Assembly: GCA_050084515.1 (NCBI GenBank) | Contig: CM114272.1 | Location: forward strand, 4,526,001-4,590,000 | Length of the DNA: 64,000 bases | From: Blasia pusilla | Taxonomy: Eukaryota > Marchantiophyta > Marchantiopsida > Blasiales | Direction of reading: 5' to 3' | Shown: one piece after another, positions 21,001 to 32,902 of the stretch | Position numbering within the stretch: position 1 is the first letter of the stretch | How the letters are laid out: each line of letters begins with the position of its first letter | Program-made: the position numbers and the translations under genes | The notes under the pieces: generated by a model | The model's input: the letters and a program-made list of their open reading frames with translations, nothing else | Told to the model about the DNA's origin: nothing | Database searches by the model: none

Positions 21001-21935
21001 CCGTGAATGATTCCTGCCTATTTGGACGGACTTCAGATGGGATCTCTCTTCCTGTGAATAATCGAGCGACCACAGCCATTTATATCAACAACCATTTGAG
21101 ATCGAACAGATGAGCACGCTAAACGGACAGGCATCCGACCGGACGGATTTATAATTGAACGTTTGAAGACCTGATAAAGATCCCCGGCATTGATCGTCGT
21201 CCGCTACATCCAACATTGTGTCGAAAATACAGTTCCTCTTATTTCAAGGCGGAACACCCACAGGAAGATGGTCAGGACATTCACTTCGCCGTCGGCTGTG
21301 GCCTTAAGATGATGCAGAATTAACTCTCAAACACTGAATCTGAGTAATCTTGATGAAACGAATTTGATTTCACCTACAGTGTCATCGTAGCATCATGATG
21401 ACTGAAACAATTCAAAGTATCTGAGAGATATACAGCGAAATTACGCACATTCCTATCTGAATTGAAGTAGCGATAGTTATTTCGTTGAAGGAAACCAACT
21501 TAAAATCCATCGGGTGGCTGAAAAACCGCCACTATGTAACGTCTTATGACGTCCATGGGTTTTTTTGGACAAAACAGTTTAATCGCAAGACAAAAATATG
21601 CCACAAAGAAACCGTCGGTGATAAATTTTATTGTCAAAAGCAAACGACTTTCACAAATATGATGACCAAGCTGCTATTCATCATCGGAAAAACATCTGCA
21701 CACAGTGCGTGTGGAGAACCCATGGATCACGAGATATGGGAGCTTTGCAGCTCTATTCCGCTACCACAACGTAATTCAGGATCCGGAAATCTACAACATG
21801 AGCTAGACAAAATCTATCCTTAAGCAGTGGTCGCACACCGATACTGTTTAGGAGCGCTCATGATGAAGGCGGTACCCAGCCGTTCCAAGCACGAGAAATT
21901 CCCGTCCCTGGTGCAGGGTAACAAATCTTGGGAGC
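18021..21935. other. Region between the dirigent genes
   Basis: No gene is recognised on either strand, and short frames lack motifs and homologous counterparts. Visible features are a possible splice acceptor just upstream of the first dirigent start, a duplicated GGGTGAGGGGGCCATCG-type block around a T-run (20031-20094), an A-rich run (20656-20688) and an imperfect fold-back (20890-20958). The promoter of the 17-kb gene should lie at its left end, but no clear TATA box was found. Confidence 0.5.
20890..20958. repeat. Imperfect fold-back with repeated GCGATCGG blocks
   Basis: A 17-base arm (GCAGTGGATTGGACTCC) pairs with 20942-20958 at 15 of 17 positions. Inside and next to it, GATCGG blocks recur three times at about 30-bp spacing. 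It could be a small MITE-like remnant. Confidence 0.6.
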
Positions 21936-22454
21936 TTAAGCTGCGACGGATGTGGCGTCGTCGATGTAGATGATACCCTGGACCAAGAAGGTTCCTTTGC
22001 CAACCTTGGTGTAAAGTACGGAACCGTAAGCACCTCTCAGTCCCTTGGCGCCTCCGACGATGGCCAGCTCCTGGTTGGCTGCGTCCTCACCATCTTCTTC
22101 GTACCAGAGACCGCGAAGGTGGATCTCAGCGTCGGCAAAGCGTCCTCCCTTCTCGTTGATGTCCTTGAATTTGATAGAAGACACCTCATGGACGACGGAA
22201 TCAGATGTGTAGAAGTACAGGCCACTAGCAGTGCCGTAGACCTCGGAACTGGGATTCCAGGTCTTGGTGGCGGTGTTCACATAGGTGATTCCCTTGCCCT
22301 TGTTTCCTGAAGAAGGACCGAAGGATTGATTCTCGTTGGATTCGGAGACGTGCTCGAAGAACTGGAACTTGAAGACACTGGTGTCTGCTGCGACCATAGT
22401 CGCTAGGAGCATGCACCCGGCGAGCACGAGCAGAATGTTAGTGGCGCGAGCCAT
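21936..22454 (-). CDS. Dirigent family protein, single coding exon
   Basis: The protein has 172 residues, starting MARATN at 22454. That start was chosen over an upstream ATG at 22502 because it opens the signal peptide and matches the paralogue. The signal segment (about residues 6-23, ending MVAA) targets the secretory pathway. The barrel carries FQFFEHVSE, NKGKGITYV, FKDINEKGGRFADAEIHLRG and ELAIVGGAKGLRGAYGSV, which are the dirigent signature. It would act in the apoplast to bind and orient phenoxy radicals. The coding part lacks the intron of the 17-kb paralogue, but a 5' UTR intron and a TATA box lie upstream. The two genes are about 4 kb apart in the same orientation and arose by duplication. 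It looks intact. Confidence 0.88.
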   Translation of the reverse strand: MARATNILLVLAGCMLLATMVAADTSVFKFQFFEHVSESNENQSFGPSSGNKGKGITYVNTATKTWNPSSEVYGTASGLYFYTSDSVVHEVSSIKFKDINEKGGRFADAEIHLRGLWYEEDGEDAANQELAIVGGAKGLRGAYGSVLYTKVGKGTFLVQGIIYIDDATSVAA

Positions 22455-22475
22455 GGCTAGATCGAGAGAGCGAAT

Positions 22476-22843
22476 CTGCACAACCAAGCACCAGCGCACC
22501 ATTCGGATGAAAAGCGTCAGAGCGTTTAAACGTTCAACCGGGTCAGCTCAACGTCAATCTCATTTGTCAAGATCATATCTCCTATTCAATTGATGAAGAC
22601 ACAAGCTAGAATAGTTTCTCCTCTGCTCAAAACCAATTGACAATCGTCGTCGTGATTTATAGATCTACACAGTTAGGCAGAGAGGTCAAGAGCGTGCTTC
22701 GATTAGAAGCCTGAAGTGTACAAAGCAAATGCTAAATCCGGCGAAGTAGACGAATTTTGCCGGGAAAACGTGAGTTGTTTCGCAGATTAAGCTCCCGTGC
22801 TCCGAACTAATGAAGAAAAGGGTGAATAGCAGTGATCACTTAC
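22476..22843 (-). other. Probable 5' UTR intron of the second dirigent gene
   Basis: On the minus strand a strong donor (ACC/GTAAGT at 22843) and an acceptor (GGTTGTGCAG/A, ending at 22476) bracket 368 bp between the TATA box and the start codon. Neither side is coding. The call rests on splice-site quality and position only. Confidence 0.55.
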
Positions 22844-22942
22844 GGTGATCAGAGCAGCTGCTTCTGGAACGGAGACAACTGCCGAAGCTGGACTGCACCT
22901 TGGGCTTGGATCGAGGTTGTGCAGATCTCCTCATCTACTGGG

Positions 22943-22951
22943 CTATTTATA
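22943..22951 (-). promoter_or_regulatory. TATA box of the second dirigent gene
   Basis: TATAAATAG on the minus strand lies about 100 bp upstream of the proposed 5' UTR donor and 490 bp upstream of the start codon. Transcription would begin near 22915. Confidence 0.6.
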
Positions 22952-22959
22952 CATGGAGG

Positions 22960-25260
22960 AGGAAAGGGAGCGGCCCAAGCATTCCGGAGTCCTTAGGATC
23001 TCGTGAGAGATCGAAGCACGGAATCTCTCGTCCATGCAGATCGCGTGGGATGGGCCCGCTCCCGCAGCGTAATAATACATAATTTTTTCCCACTTTTACT
23101 GTCAACAATGACCAAACTCTTCATGTATTCCTCTTCCCATTCCCGTGCTGACACCTCCACACCAGTGTTCCCCAGGAGACCTGTCGACTCCTGCCCATCC
23201 CTCGTCATGCTACTACATAGAAGCGTGTCCCCTTCTCAAACAGGAACTCATGCCTCGATTCCCATGCCCATGGAAGAGAAGCGGCCAACTGCAGGTACCA
23301 TCATACCCCATGTCGGTAGTAGCAATCCAGTCCACGTAACATCGACCGTCGGATCCGATTACTCTACGTTAGGGTATTATTTGTCGGTAGTGGTAGTAAT
23401 AATACTTTTGAGCCGTCAAATCAGGGCTGAAGAGCAGCAAAATTTAACTGGAGTGAAGCAGAAGTAATATTTGTTACTTCTGACTATCTTGAGTAGGCCT
23501 TCAATTATTTTCTGGCGCCTTTTTTAAGGAATCTAAGAAAGTCATGTGGCGTCAGAGAGTAAATCTTAAATTCATTACTTTACTCAAAATTCTTCGAGAA
23601 AGTATTGCCGAAACCTTTCCGTCCTAAATTCCTAATGAAGACCGGGAGAAAATCGCATACGCATAGAGGTATGTGCCATGTGTGGGATCCACGGTCGCAT
23701 TACTTCACCTCCTAACAAAAACGAAGTATTAAGGTGAATCGGTGATCACTACGGCCTACCTCCATCCATCAGAGAATCCTACCGATATCTTACTTTGCAT
23801 ACACTAATACGTAGTGTATGCAATGTATGTATTAGTTCAACGTACACCTCATTATGGTAATTTTATTTTATTTTATCAAATTAATTTTGAGTAATTGTGT
23901 TGTTGAGAGTTTACGACTTAACCCGTTACTAGTACACTTCTTATGATCTATTGGGGATTGAGAAAAATTACCAATCTCTACAATATTTACATTTTTTAAA
24001 TAATAGAAGAATTTTTTTGCAAGAATCTCTTCATACACTATATTTAGAGTGTAAGTAGCCCGGATGGAATGTGCATTATTGCATGAATTTAATTCTTTTG
24101 TCTCGCTCTAGATAAAACCATATGAAATTGGTCATGAAAAGATTAGGGGTAGGTAAGTGGATTCTAACCTTCTCCAAAATTTGACCATGTGATTTATTAA
24201 TTTTTGTGCCAAAATAGGACTTGTAGTGAATTGTTATCTAGGTAAATCAACATGCAAGTCAAAATTCAATAGCAATCATTTTGATATGCTAAATGAAAAA
24301 TTCCATCTCTAATGTTCTTCCCCAAAATAATTTCAGCTAAGCTTATGTAACATGTTGCATCAATCTACAAATGATCAATCCATTGCCATTTCCTTGTCTT
24401 TTTGAAATTTTTATGTATAGTGGAAATATGAAGCGTGCTTCAATCTTCAAACTCAAACAAGATGGAAGTAATCCAAAAAGCAAGCATGTTTTTAAGAATG
24501 ATGTTTGATAGATGTAATTCATTCCTTTTTTTTGGAACATTGTCAATATTAAGGTTAGTAAGCTATTCTATATGATACATACTTGTTAGAAGAAATTTTG
24601 CAAAGAACCTCCTAAATAGGATTCTTTCATGAATTAAAAAGAAGTCAAAAAATTATCAAAATTAATAGTAATAATGATAATTTCTCCATAAAATTGAGAT
24701 ACATCTTTTGTATTTATGTCATCAACATCTATATTTCTTGATATAGGAATAGTTGTATCTTTGAAAAAGTTGATGTGACAATTCCCATACATTATAACAA
24801 TAAGTTCATAATTCTATATTCTTAGTACTAAGAACCATATTAGTTAAATAGTCAAATCATCTCTCAAAGAAGTGGGAAAAGGCAGACAACCCTCTCCCAT
24901 CTCCAATAACTAATCAACAAAAGCTTGTTGTTGATGACCACATATATGACCCTCGAGATTTTAAACTCTCAAAGTTGGAATAAAAATCATCATCCTTACA
25001 TAAGACCATAAATGTGATAACTTTAAAGTGGCATGAAGAATTTTTGGATGATCATCATGATCAAGGTTGCATGGAAAAAAAAAGATGTCTATCCATGGGA
25101 CAGGCAAGTCGAGAAATATCCATGGACATGGCCAATTGTCTCTCGCCCGGAATCTTTTAATGCCCAATCGCCAGAAGAGGAAATTATGCGACAACTAAAA
25201 CAATTCCCCCTTTACTTCTCATACTCGCAAGGAGAATATTATATAAGAAGGTCTTCCCTA
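22960..25260. other. Intergenic AT-rich region
   Basis: No gene is recognised. The part from 23480 on is strongly AT-rich with only short frames. A hairpin lies at 23795-23823. Frames at 22900-23467 on the plus strand have no recognisable motif. Confidence 0.5.
23795..23823. repeat. Hairpin with 12-bp perfect arms
   Basis: TTGCATACACTA and its exact reverse complement are separated by ATACG. The neighbouring sequence repeats parts of the arm (ATGTATGTATTAG), suggesting slippage. Confidence 0.8.
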
Positions 25261-25656
25261 TTGAGGTGCGGTAAGAGGAGAGGAAGAGAGGAGAGAGGAG
25301 AGAGGAAACTACCTTCAACCGCAAGAGATACTTTTTTATGAAGAGAGTTTCCGTTGGGTTGAAGAGAGGAAACTTTTTGTGTGAATTTTTTTGCACTTTT
25401 TTGCTCAGTTATTAAGCAATCCCACATTTTTTTTTCCTCTTTTATATTTTGGCAATCCATGTAAGTCCGACGAGTTGCAAATTGCACAAAATTTAGAAAA
25501 CTGAAAAATCAGTGGAATCATAAGTGTGGAACCAATCACTTTTTCCGTCCAAGGTCTAGAAAAAATCTATCATTTGCCCCGGGCAAAATAGAGTTGAAGC
25601 TCAAAGTGAAGGTTCTGGAAAAATGAAAGTACAATCTAAAACCTCATTTTGCATCT

Positions 25657-28600
25657 TCAAATTGGTTTGTTTAAAATACTTCGCACTTCTTTAAGGGATA
25701 GAATTGGTTGGTGGATTCCTACTCCTACCTCCGACTCTCTTAAAACTACAAGCAACACATAGTACATGTGCTTACAAGGGAAATACCTTTTGCCACTTGT
25801 CTCTCTTTGGACGAAGTCATCACATGAACATGTGGGAAAGCAGCAAATGTGCACCACATACACCCCTGTGACACTTGAATTTACAGTGTTGTTCTTGACC
25901 GAATACATCCTTCCTATTCCATTGCCACTGTGGACATCTTTTGTGGCGATGATCTTCATTTTGCCTCTCGAGTTGAGGCAATTCGCTTTGCTCTCTCCAC
26001 CGTTGGCCTACACATTTTGTTTCTCTTCACTCCATTTCTAGACTCAAACAGAAATAGTGGATTGAGATCATCCACCTTCTCCGGGTACATGTTGACGTCA
26101 ATCTTAGGTTGAATACGAAATGCGAAGGTCTCTGTAATGTGAATATGCTCTGAACTTCCTCCGTCTACGAGTTTGAAACCGACACTTGTAAGATTTTCCA
26201 CTTTGTCTTGAGTGCAATTCTTACCTGCGGCGATGGGCCAAATCGTGGGGATATTCCCCGGAGCTCCAATGGCAGTCGGATAAGACTTACGGAAAGCGCA
26301 GAAGAACTACTTCAATTGATCCCCGGTCCTCGTGAAACGATCAAAGGTTTTGAGTCCCCAAAACCCAGGCAGTGATCGTCCAGTCCTTGTACAGTTCTTA
26401 TTTAGGAAAGTGCCGCATGCTCTCCTAATGCCATCAAATCCTGCCCTGCAAGTGGGTCCACGTCCGGGGTTGCTCCGAGATTTATGCCACCGTTCCAGGT
26501 TGCAATCCACCTCCATGACGGGAATCCCATATTGTTGAACCACCCGAACGACCGGATGTTGCGAACTTCCAGCAACGGAGGGCTTTTGAAATAAAACATT
26601 CACTGATTTTGGAGAAGTTACTCCATCACGGATTTGGGAGCAGTCTAGGGTCCCCGAATACCTGGGTGGCGTAATTTCCTCATCCAAATCAATCACCGCA
26701 TTCGTTCCTCGATGTTGCCTCTTCACCTGCTTGAAGTCAAGATACTTATCTGGTCTCCACGAGTCTCGCTCGGACTGCTCTACCACCATCTGTATGGGAC
26801 GTCTTGAAACCCGCCCACAAATATCCCCACCAATGTGTACATCTTGCTCAAGGGGAGTTCCTGCTACGCACCGGTTGAAGGCTTCCACATAGAATTTTTC
26901 ATCACCAGATCTCACAGCCGCCCTGACATAGAGCTCGTAGATCGAAGGCCCCCTTCCTTTTGTTATGCCTTTTGTGAGGAAGATATGTCATGCTGGTGAT
27001 TGTAGCATTGTTCTTGCCTAGTCTTGTTGGCATGCCTCCACAAGTGAAATTCGTTGGCATGCTTGTGACGACCTCCAAGAGGAATGAACACTTTCTGCTC
27101 CACTTGTGTTGGGGCAGAGGGCATTTTCATGAATGTTCCATCCGTGCAACGACGGCAATGTTAGAAGGGAACGAAAATAGTTCAGAGGTCAAAGAAATAA
27201 GCTACCTGTCGGAACCAGACGGGTTGCAAGGCCGAGGCATCCCATGAATGACTCTGCGATCCGCCGGGTCCCAACGTTTTGCAACACCTAGGAACCACCT
27301 ACTGCAACCCGTCCGATTCCGACGGGTTGCAAGAACCTTTGGCCACTCCGGGCTAGAAGATCCAAGTGCAAGTCATCTGAAATCCATCCGGGTTGAACTA
27401 TTTGCAGGCCTTGTATACATGCGACTTGCATACTTGTATACGGATTGCACCAAAATTCTTGATGCAACCCGTCGGTTTCCGACTGGTTGCACACTCAAGC
27501 AACCCGTCTATTTCCGATGAGTTGCACACTCGAGCAACCCGTCGCATCCGACAAGTTGCTTGATTTCTTCGGTTTGAAATCCCTATAGTTCCCACGTTTC
27601 TCAACTTGAGCTACAACTTTTCAAACAATTCTCAGCGTGAGCTTGACAAGACAAAATAGTGAACTCACCTACCGCATGAAGTTTCCCCATTGTCTCATAC
27701 GTATAGTCCACAAACTCAGCCAAGAGCACAACTCTTTGTACTTCCCCTCAATCGCATGCTTCCTCCACCACCCATGAAGTTCTTCTTGGCATTCCATGGC
27801 TTGTTTCAAGGTTTTGTTGTCCTTGGAGCGTTGGAGTAGAGTGACATGCTCTGTCCTCTTATTCTCCTTGATGCAAGATTTGGTGAACGGGTCATACACT
27901 GTTGCCAATGGAAAGCATCCGACCTTTCCCTCTCTGGTTGAACCTCTCCACCCCATAACACTTCCCTGATAGCAATCCACCTTGGTTGTGCATTATCCGC
28001 CATAAACCCATAAATTTCCGGAGGTGGCCTTTTGTCTTCCTTCACCACCTCTAATAAGAGTAACCAACACATCTTCAAACTGCCAACGTCTTCTGCTTTT
28101 ACATCACAGACAAATATAGTTTTGAGTCCCTTCTCCACATGGTCATAAACGTGAGCACCCATTGTCAACCATCCGTTCAGCACTCTATAGCAAATATCAA
28201 AGCTTACCCAGCTCCCGTTAAGATCTTCCCCTTCCCTCATTCGATCTATAAGATCGAGGCCACTGGACGGACCTGTGGTTGACATTTTGAAGACATAGGC
28301 CCTGGATCCCTCGCCTCCCTGGCCCATGAGCTGCCATCTTTGAATGAATAGAAATCTAGAGTTAGCCTTCATTCTGGCAATGGCATCCATTTCGGCCGTC
28401 TTTCCATCCAATATCCATATTTAACGCAGCAAATTCCGGATGCATTCAAGATCAGCGAGAAATGCGAGATCTTCCCAGAGTTGTTTCTCCTTAGCAGCCG
28501 TGATCTCGCCCTGTCCAAGGATTCCAAGGAATTATTCACAAATTTGTGATGCTGTTGTAAGCTTGATCACTCCGAGCTTTGAACCCAGAGAGTTTCTCTA

Positions 28601-29678
28601 GACCTCAGAAACTTTCTTCGCCACATCCTCCTTGATGTGTCTGAATTGCATCGGTCACAGGATGAGTGTGGGAGCCAACATGAACTACCAGTCTTGTATA
28701 CTCTGACGTGGAGCCCAAGTCGTGGACAATGAAAAATATGTATGCAAGACACGCTCCAACGCAGAAGGGGGATGCCTGATAATGAGGACATCGATGGCCT
28801 CCCGGTGGTATGGTGGCACCAACCTCATATGGAGTTTCTGCATTCTTGGGGGGGAATTGCGACGTATTGACTCGCCCGTTGCGCTCAAGATACGGGCATG
28901 CTGGACTTCTTCACTCCAAGGCTCCAACGCATTGGCAGCGGGAGACAATCCAAGGACCATCTGGAATTGAAGCACTAGTCCGTTGAAGCCTGCACCATCG
29001 ATGACAATCAAACTTTCTGTCCATACCCTTCAAGCGTCCTCCATCTTTCTTTTGAGCAAGAGCAGCAAGTGGAGGCGACTCAAAAATACAATTACCATCG
29101 TACGTGGGCGGCAGCTCATCGACAAGAATGTGCTTGAACATTTTCAAGGCCAGAGACGATAGCAAACTATTGCCTGATACTCGCAAGAGGAACGAGTAGG
29201 CGCATAGAGGGCCCGGTTGGTGTCCGACAGATCCACTGAGGTTGACAACATCCGGAATGTCTTCAAGAAGTACAACATTATTACGAGCGTGTGAAGTTGG
29301 AGTCAAAGTCGGATCTACTAAGCTAGGAGTTGCAAACGTAGAGCTCGGTGCACTAGGAAATTCTCAACCGTCTACTTGGGAAACAGAGGAATTCAGGGGC
29401 AAGCCGTAAACTCTGTATTGACCATTTGCTAGAGGTAGGAGATTCCATACTTTACGGTCTGCAATCACTGGCTGGAGTGTCTCACCTAATATGTCCTCCA
29501 TACCGTCCACCCTAACATCCTTGGATACAAAGATGGTTCCAATTTGGAGAAGAAATCGAATTGAGAGAAAAATTTCATCTATTGCTATGAAAGATTCACG
29601 AGCTTGCGGTCGAACGATTTCAGATTGAGGAAGGGCCGCTAGATGAGTGCCACAAGTGAGCTTCACATAATTATCCAT
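25657..29678 (-). pseudogene. MULE-like transposase with SWIM zinc finger, copy 1 (broken)
   Basis: The model, taken from comparison with copy 2, has exon 1 at 29678-27669, an intron at 27668-27144 and exon 2 at 27143-25657. Exon 1 encodes a 100-residue N-terminal segment (MDNYVKLTCGTHLAAL) and, at 28411-27806, a DDE-transposase-like part with a hydrophobic strand ending in FVCDVKAED and the segment GFMADNAQPRWIAI followed by AFHWQQC, as in Mutator-like transposases. Exon 2 ends in a SWIM finger, CSCDDF...CKHMYYVLL (about 25840-25770). Lesions are a splice acceptor changed from AG to AC (27144-27145), a TAG at the exon 1 end where copy 2 has CAG, a stop plus 15-bp deletion near 26300 and a frameshift near 25960. 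Exon 1 preserves a transposase segment that copy 2 has lost. Confidence 0.7.
27144..27668 (-). other. Intron of MULE copy 1 with palindromic repeats
   Basis: The GTGAGT donor is intact; the acceptor is mutated. Inside lie at least five CAACCCGTC...GGTTG-type palindromes (for example at 27306-27333, 27467-27492, 27498-27523 and 27535-27560). Confidence 0.65.
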
Positions 29679-29737
29679 TCCTAGAAGATTCCAATAGGAG
29701 GAGAATGAGAATTGGTATGAGAATGAGAATGAGAATA

Positions 29738-29748
29738 TTTAATTTATA
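29738..29748 (-). promoter_or_regulatory. TATA box of MULE copy 1
   Basis: TATAAATTAAA on the minus strand, 60 bp upstream of the ATG at 29678, followed by an ATTCTC-type pyrimidine microsatellite. The same arrangement is present at copy 2. Confidence 0.6.
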
Positions 29749-29839
29749 GTGAATAGGGACTCAGATTCTCCTGACAGAATTTGACTGACAAGATGAAGTT
29801 TGGTAGGTGAAAATGTCTGACATAATGGATTCAATTCTG

Positions 29840-30710
29840 TTGCAACCTGTCGGAGTCAGGTGGGTTGCAGAATTTGGGAATCAGAGACGTTGGTTGCGAA
29901 GCATGCACTTCTTTTTGTTGGAACCCGTCGGAGTCCGTTGGGTTAGTACCCTCTTCTTGCCAACCAAAGGTCTTTTGAGTCAATTTTGCTAGCATCAAAC
30001 ACAAGATATCGCTTGCATATGCTAAGGCAACCAATTGTTGGGGACTTTTGCGAGATTGTCCAACTTAGGGTAGATCTTGTGACCCGTCGGATTGCAATGG
30101 GTTGCCTCGAAACTATGCGTTGTCGCATTGTTACCCGAGGGATAGAAAAGCGTGCAACCTGTCGATAACCGACGGGTTGCCCTGGTACCTTGCCTATTAA
30201 CCCAAGATAAGCGAAGCGTGCAACCTGTCGGCTTCGGACGGGTTGCACGCTTCTGCCTCACCTTGTAACGCTAACATGAAGGAAGCGTGCAACCCGTCGA
30301 TCTCCGACGAGTTGCGTGGGTGCCGCGCCTTCTTGCCCGAAGACGGCGGAGGCGCGCAACCCGTCGACCTCAGATGGGTTGCGCAAGTGCCTCGCCTTGT
30401 AACGCTTACATGAAGGAAGCGTGCAACCTGTCGGCCTCCGACGAGTTACGCAGGAAGCCCGCCTTGTTATCCCAAGACAAGGGAAGCGTGCAACCCACCG
30501 GAATCCGACGGGTTGCACGGGTACCTCGTGTTCTTGTCTGAAGACGGCATAGGCACGCAACCTGTCAGTCTCTGACGGGTTGCACGGGTACCTCGTGTTC
30601 TTTTCCGAAGAGGGCGGAGGCGCGCAACCTGTCAATCTTCGACGGGTTGCCACAAGGACAGATGCCTTGAACCCTCGGGAAGCGTGCAACCTCTCCAAGC
30701 CGTCGTGTTG
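29840..30710. repeat. Palindrome cluster in the divergent intergenic region
   Basis: About a dozen 23-25-bp palindromes of the form CAACCYGTCGR...CYGACGRGTTG lie here, many separated by similar spacers ending in GAAGCGTG or GGAGGCGCG, with centres that differ from unit to unit. The cluster separates the minus-strand transposase gene from the plus-strand methyltransferase gene. The part to about 30540 has an inverted counterpart at 44880-45250. Confidence 0.8.
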
Positions 30711-30800
30711 GTTTTTTTCACATCCACACTTCCATAACGACCGGCACGTCGCCGTCGGAAGGACGATGCGACCCAATGGTCAGCCCAACAGCTCGAAAAG

Positions 30801-30810
30801 TATAAATAGG
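30801..30810 (+). promoter_or_regulatory. TATA box of the ParB-like/methyltransferase gene
   Basis: TATAAATAGG lies 269 bp before the proposed ATG at 31070 and just outside the palindrome cluster. Its form matches the TATA box of the second dirigent gene. Confidence 0.6.
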
Positions 30811-31815
30811 GGAAGGTTCCCTCATTTCCGGTTTTTTGTTTCGCGATCTTAATTGCTCTTCCGCGCAGTAGCTGACCACATACCAAGGGGCACTTTACAC
30901 GGAGACTCATCGCGAGGAGATTCGAGCGAAAGATTGTGAGACGATTTGAGCTACTCATCGAGGCGACTCATCGTGCCATCAGCAAGGCGACTCATCAAGG
31001 CGATTCCTCGAGCCGATTCATCATGCATAGAGAGCAATTTCCTTGTCCATAGGAGGCATTTTCGGGACAATGACAAAGAAAAAATCTCAAGAAAACTAGG
31101 CTGGGAGCTTCACTCCCAAATCCATGAGGACTCCTGCGTCACCATCTCGTTCGGCCAATGAGATAAGGCAGCAAGAAATCGAGGAGCGGGAAAGGGAAGC
31201 GGAGATGCCCACGTAGGAGCTTCTTGCAAAATGTGTAAATGAGGCGCTCGAAAAATAGAACGCAGAGGCTGAGGCATCGCAGGCCTTGAAGAAAAGGATC
31301 GTCGACAAAAAGTGTGAAAAGAAGTGTCTGGACGCATCGGTGAGGAGAGCAGAATTGGTCTGGATGGAGGGCCAGAACGCCCCGAGAATTCCACTTTTCC
31401 GATTGCAAACAATGGAGTACGTCCGTGAAATTCAGTTTGACGAGGATATTGCAAAGCTGAAACAATCGGCAGCGACATCATCCTACGTCGACAGCTTCCC
31501 TCCGTTCTATGTTCAGCCTTACGATGAACATGGAACCCAAGCGTTGGTTACAGAGGAGGACTTGGAAGCGCTCGACATATTCTGGAGGATGAGAGATCAA
31601 GAATTCAGAAGGGCGATAGAGGGGACGGAATTCAGCTGGATGCGGAACCTATATTTCTTCATCTGGGATGGAAACCACAGGTTCATGGCGCTGACCAAGT
31701 TTGCAGAGGAGCGCCCAAACTCATTGGAGGCACATTTTTTCTTGAAGGCAGTCGTGCTACATCCATACCCTCATCACATGGCGACAGTGGAGATGGCCAT
31801 GCATGCCATGAACAC

Positions 31816-32902
31816 GTAAGTTTCCTCTTGCTGCAAACCGTCGGACTCCGACAAGTTGTTTGAGTCGCCACTATTTTTGGGATGTTTCTGGCCGAAAGCA
31901 ACTCGTCGGAGTCCGACGAGTTGTTTGACTGACCACAGGTTTAGGATGTTTTAGGCCGAAAGCAACTCGTCGGAGTCCGACGAGTTGTTCGACTGACCAC
32001 AAGTTTAGGATTTTTTTGGCCGAAAGCAACTCGTCGGAGTCTGACAAGTTGTTCAACAGACCACAAGTATAGGATGTTTTTGGCCGAAAGCAACTCGTCG
32101 GAGTCCGACGAGTTGTTCGACTGACCACAGGTATAGGATGTTTTTGGCCGAAAGCAACTCGTCGGACTCCGACGAGTTGTTTGACTGACCATAGGTTTAG
32201 GATGTTTTTGGCTTAAAGCAACTCGTCGGAGTCCGTCGAGTTGTTCGACTGACCATAGGTTTAGGATGTTTTTGGCCGAAAGCAACTCGTCGGAGTCCGA
32301 CGAGTTGTTCGACTCACCACAAGTTTAGGATGTTTTTGGCCGAAAGCAACTCGTCGGAGTCCGACGAGTTGTTCGACTCACCACAGGTTTAGGATGTTTT
32401 TGGCCAAAAGCAACTCGTTGAAGTCTGACGAGTTACTCGATTGGCCGCTGTTTTTGGATGTTTTTTGAAGAAAGAAACTCGTCCGAGTCCGACGGGTTGC
32501 TTGACTCGCACTTGTTTTTGGATATTTTTTGATGTTTTTGGCCGAAAGAAACTCATCAGAGTCCGACAGGTTGCATTCGGAGGTAGGGGAGCTACATTTC
32601 TGGCGTCAAATTGTAGCTTTAATTGAAATTGCGCAACCTGTCGGACTCCGACGGGTTGATATGTTCACTTTTCTCTCAGTAACCACTTTCTAAATACAAA
32701 TTACCTGACAACCCGTCGGAGTCGGACGGGTTGAAACCAGAAAATCACAAATCTGAATGCAATCCGTCGGACTCCGATGGGTTGCAAAATTTAGCTCGTA
32801 GCTACCATTCCGACCATGAGCTGTGACGACCTATCGGAGTCCGACGGGTTTCAGGAATCCATGTACATTGCAAAATTTCTTATATTGAGTTTGGATGAGC
32901 AG
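31816..32902 (+). other. Intron 1 of the methyltransferase gene, filled by palindromes
   Basis: This 1087-bp intron with GTAAGT donor and GAGCAG acceptor consists almost wholly of palindromic units: the regular 64-bp array (31834-32574), then dispersed palindromes at about 32633-32660, 32710-32735, 32760-32790 and 32828-32852. Splicing joins AMNT to IVSEGN in frame. Confidence 0.65.
31834..32574. repeat. 64-bp tandem array of 25-bp palindromes, 12 units
   Basis: Units begin at 31834, 31899, 31963, 32027, 32091, 32155, 32219, 32283, 32347, 32411, 32475 and 32549, so the period is 64 bp except at both ends. Each has CAACTCGTCGGA, one centre base, the exact reverse complement of the arm, then a 39-bp spacer ending GTTTTTGGCCGAAAG. 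The spacers are nearly identical, as in a satellite. The outer units carry more mutations than the inner ones. Confidence 0.95.

Larger units (their letters stand above)
25266..29760 (-). mobile_element. MULE-like DNA transposon region, copy 1
   Basis: From the purine-rich edge (25266-25310) to the GAGAAT microsatellite and TATA box (29700-29748), the sequence is the reverse complement of 45650-50435, exons and intron alike. Beyond 25266 the two copies diverge abruptly, which marks one end of the repeated unit. On the other side similarity continues into the palindrome cluster to about 30540. No convincing terminal inverted repeat or target duplication was identified. The encoded transposase-like gene is broken. 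Confidence 0.7.

Noticed and set aside
21485-21823. 112-codon plus-strand frame downstream of the second dirigent gene
   Set aside because: No motif, no promoter, no paralogue; composition like the surrounding non-coding sequence.
22900-23467. Plus-strand frames with Ser/Pro-rich translation
   Set aside because: They overlap the promoter of the dirigent gene on the other strand and lack motifs.
31834-32574. CRISPR-like array (palindromic repeats at constant spacing)
   Set aside because: The spacers are nearly identical, the array lies in a eukaryotic intron and no cas-like gene is present. It is a satellite.
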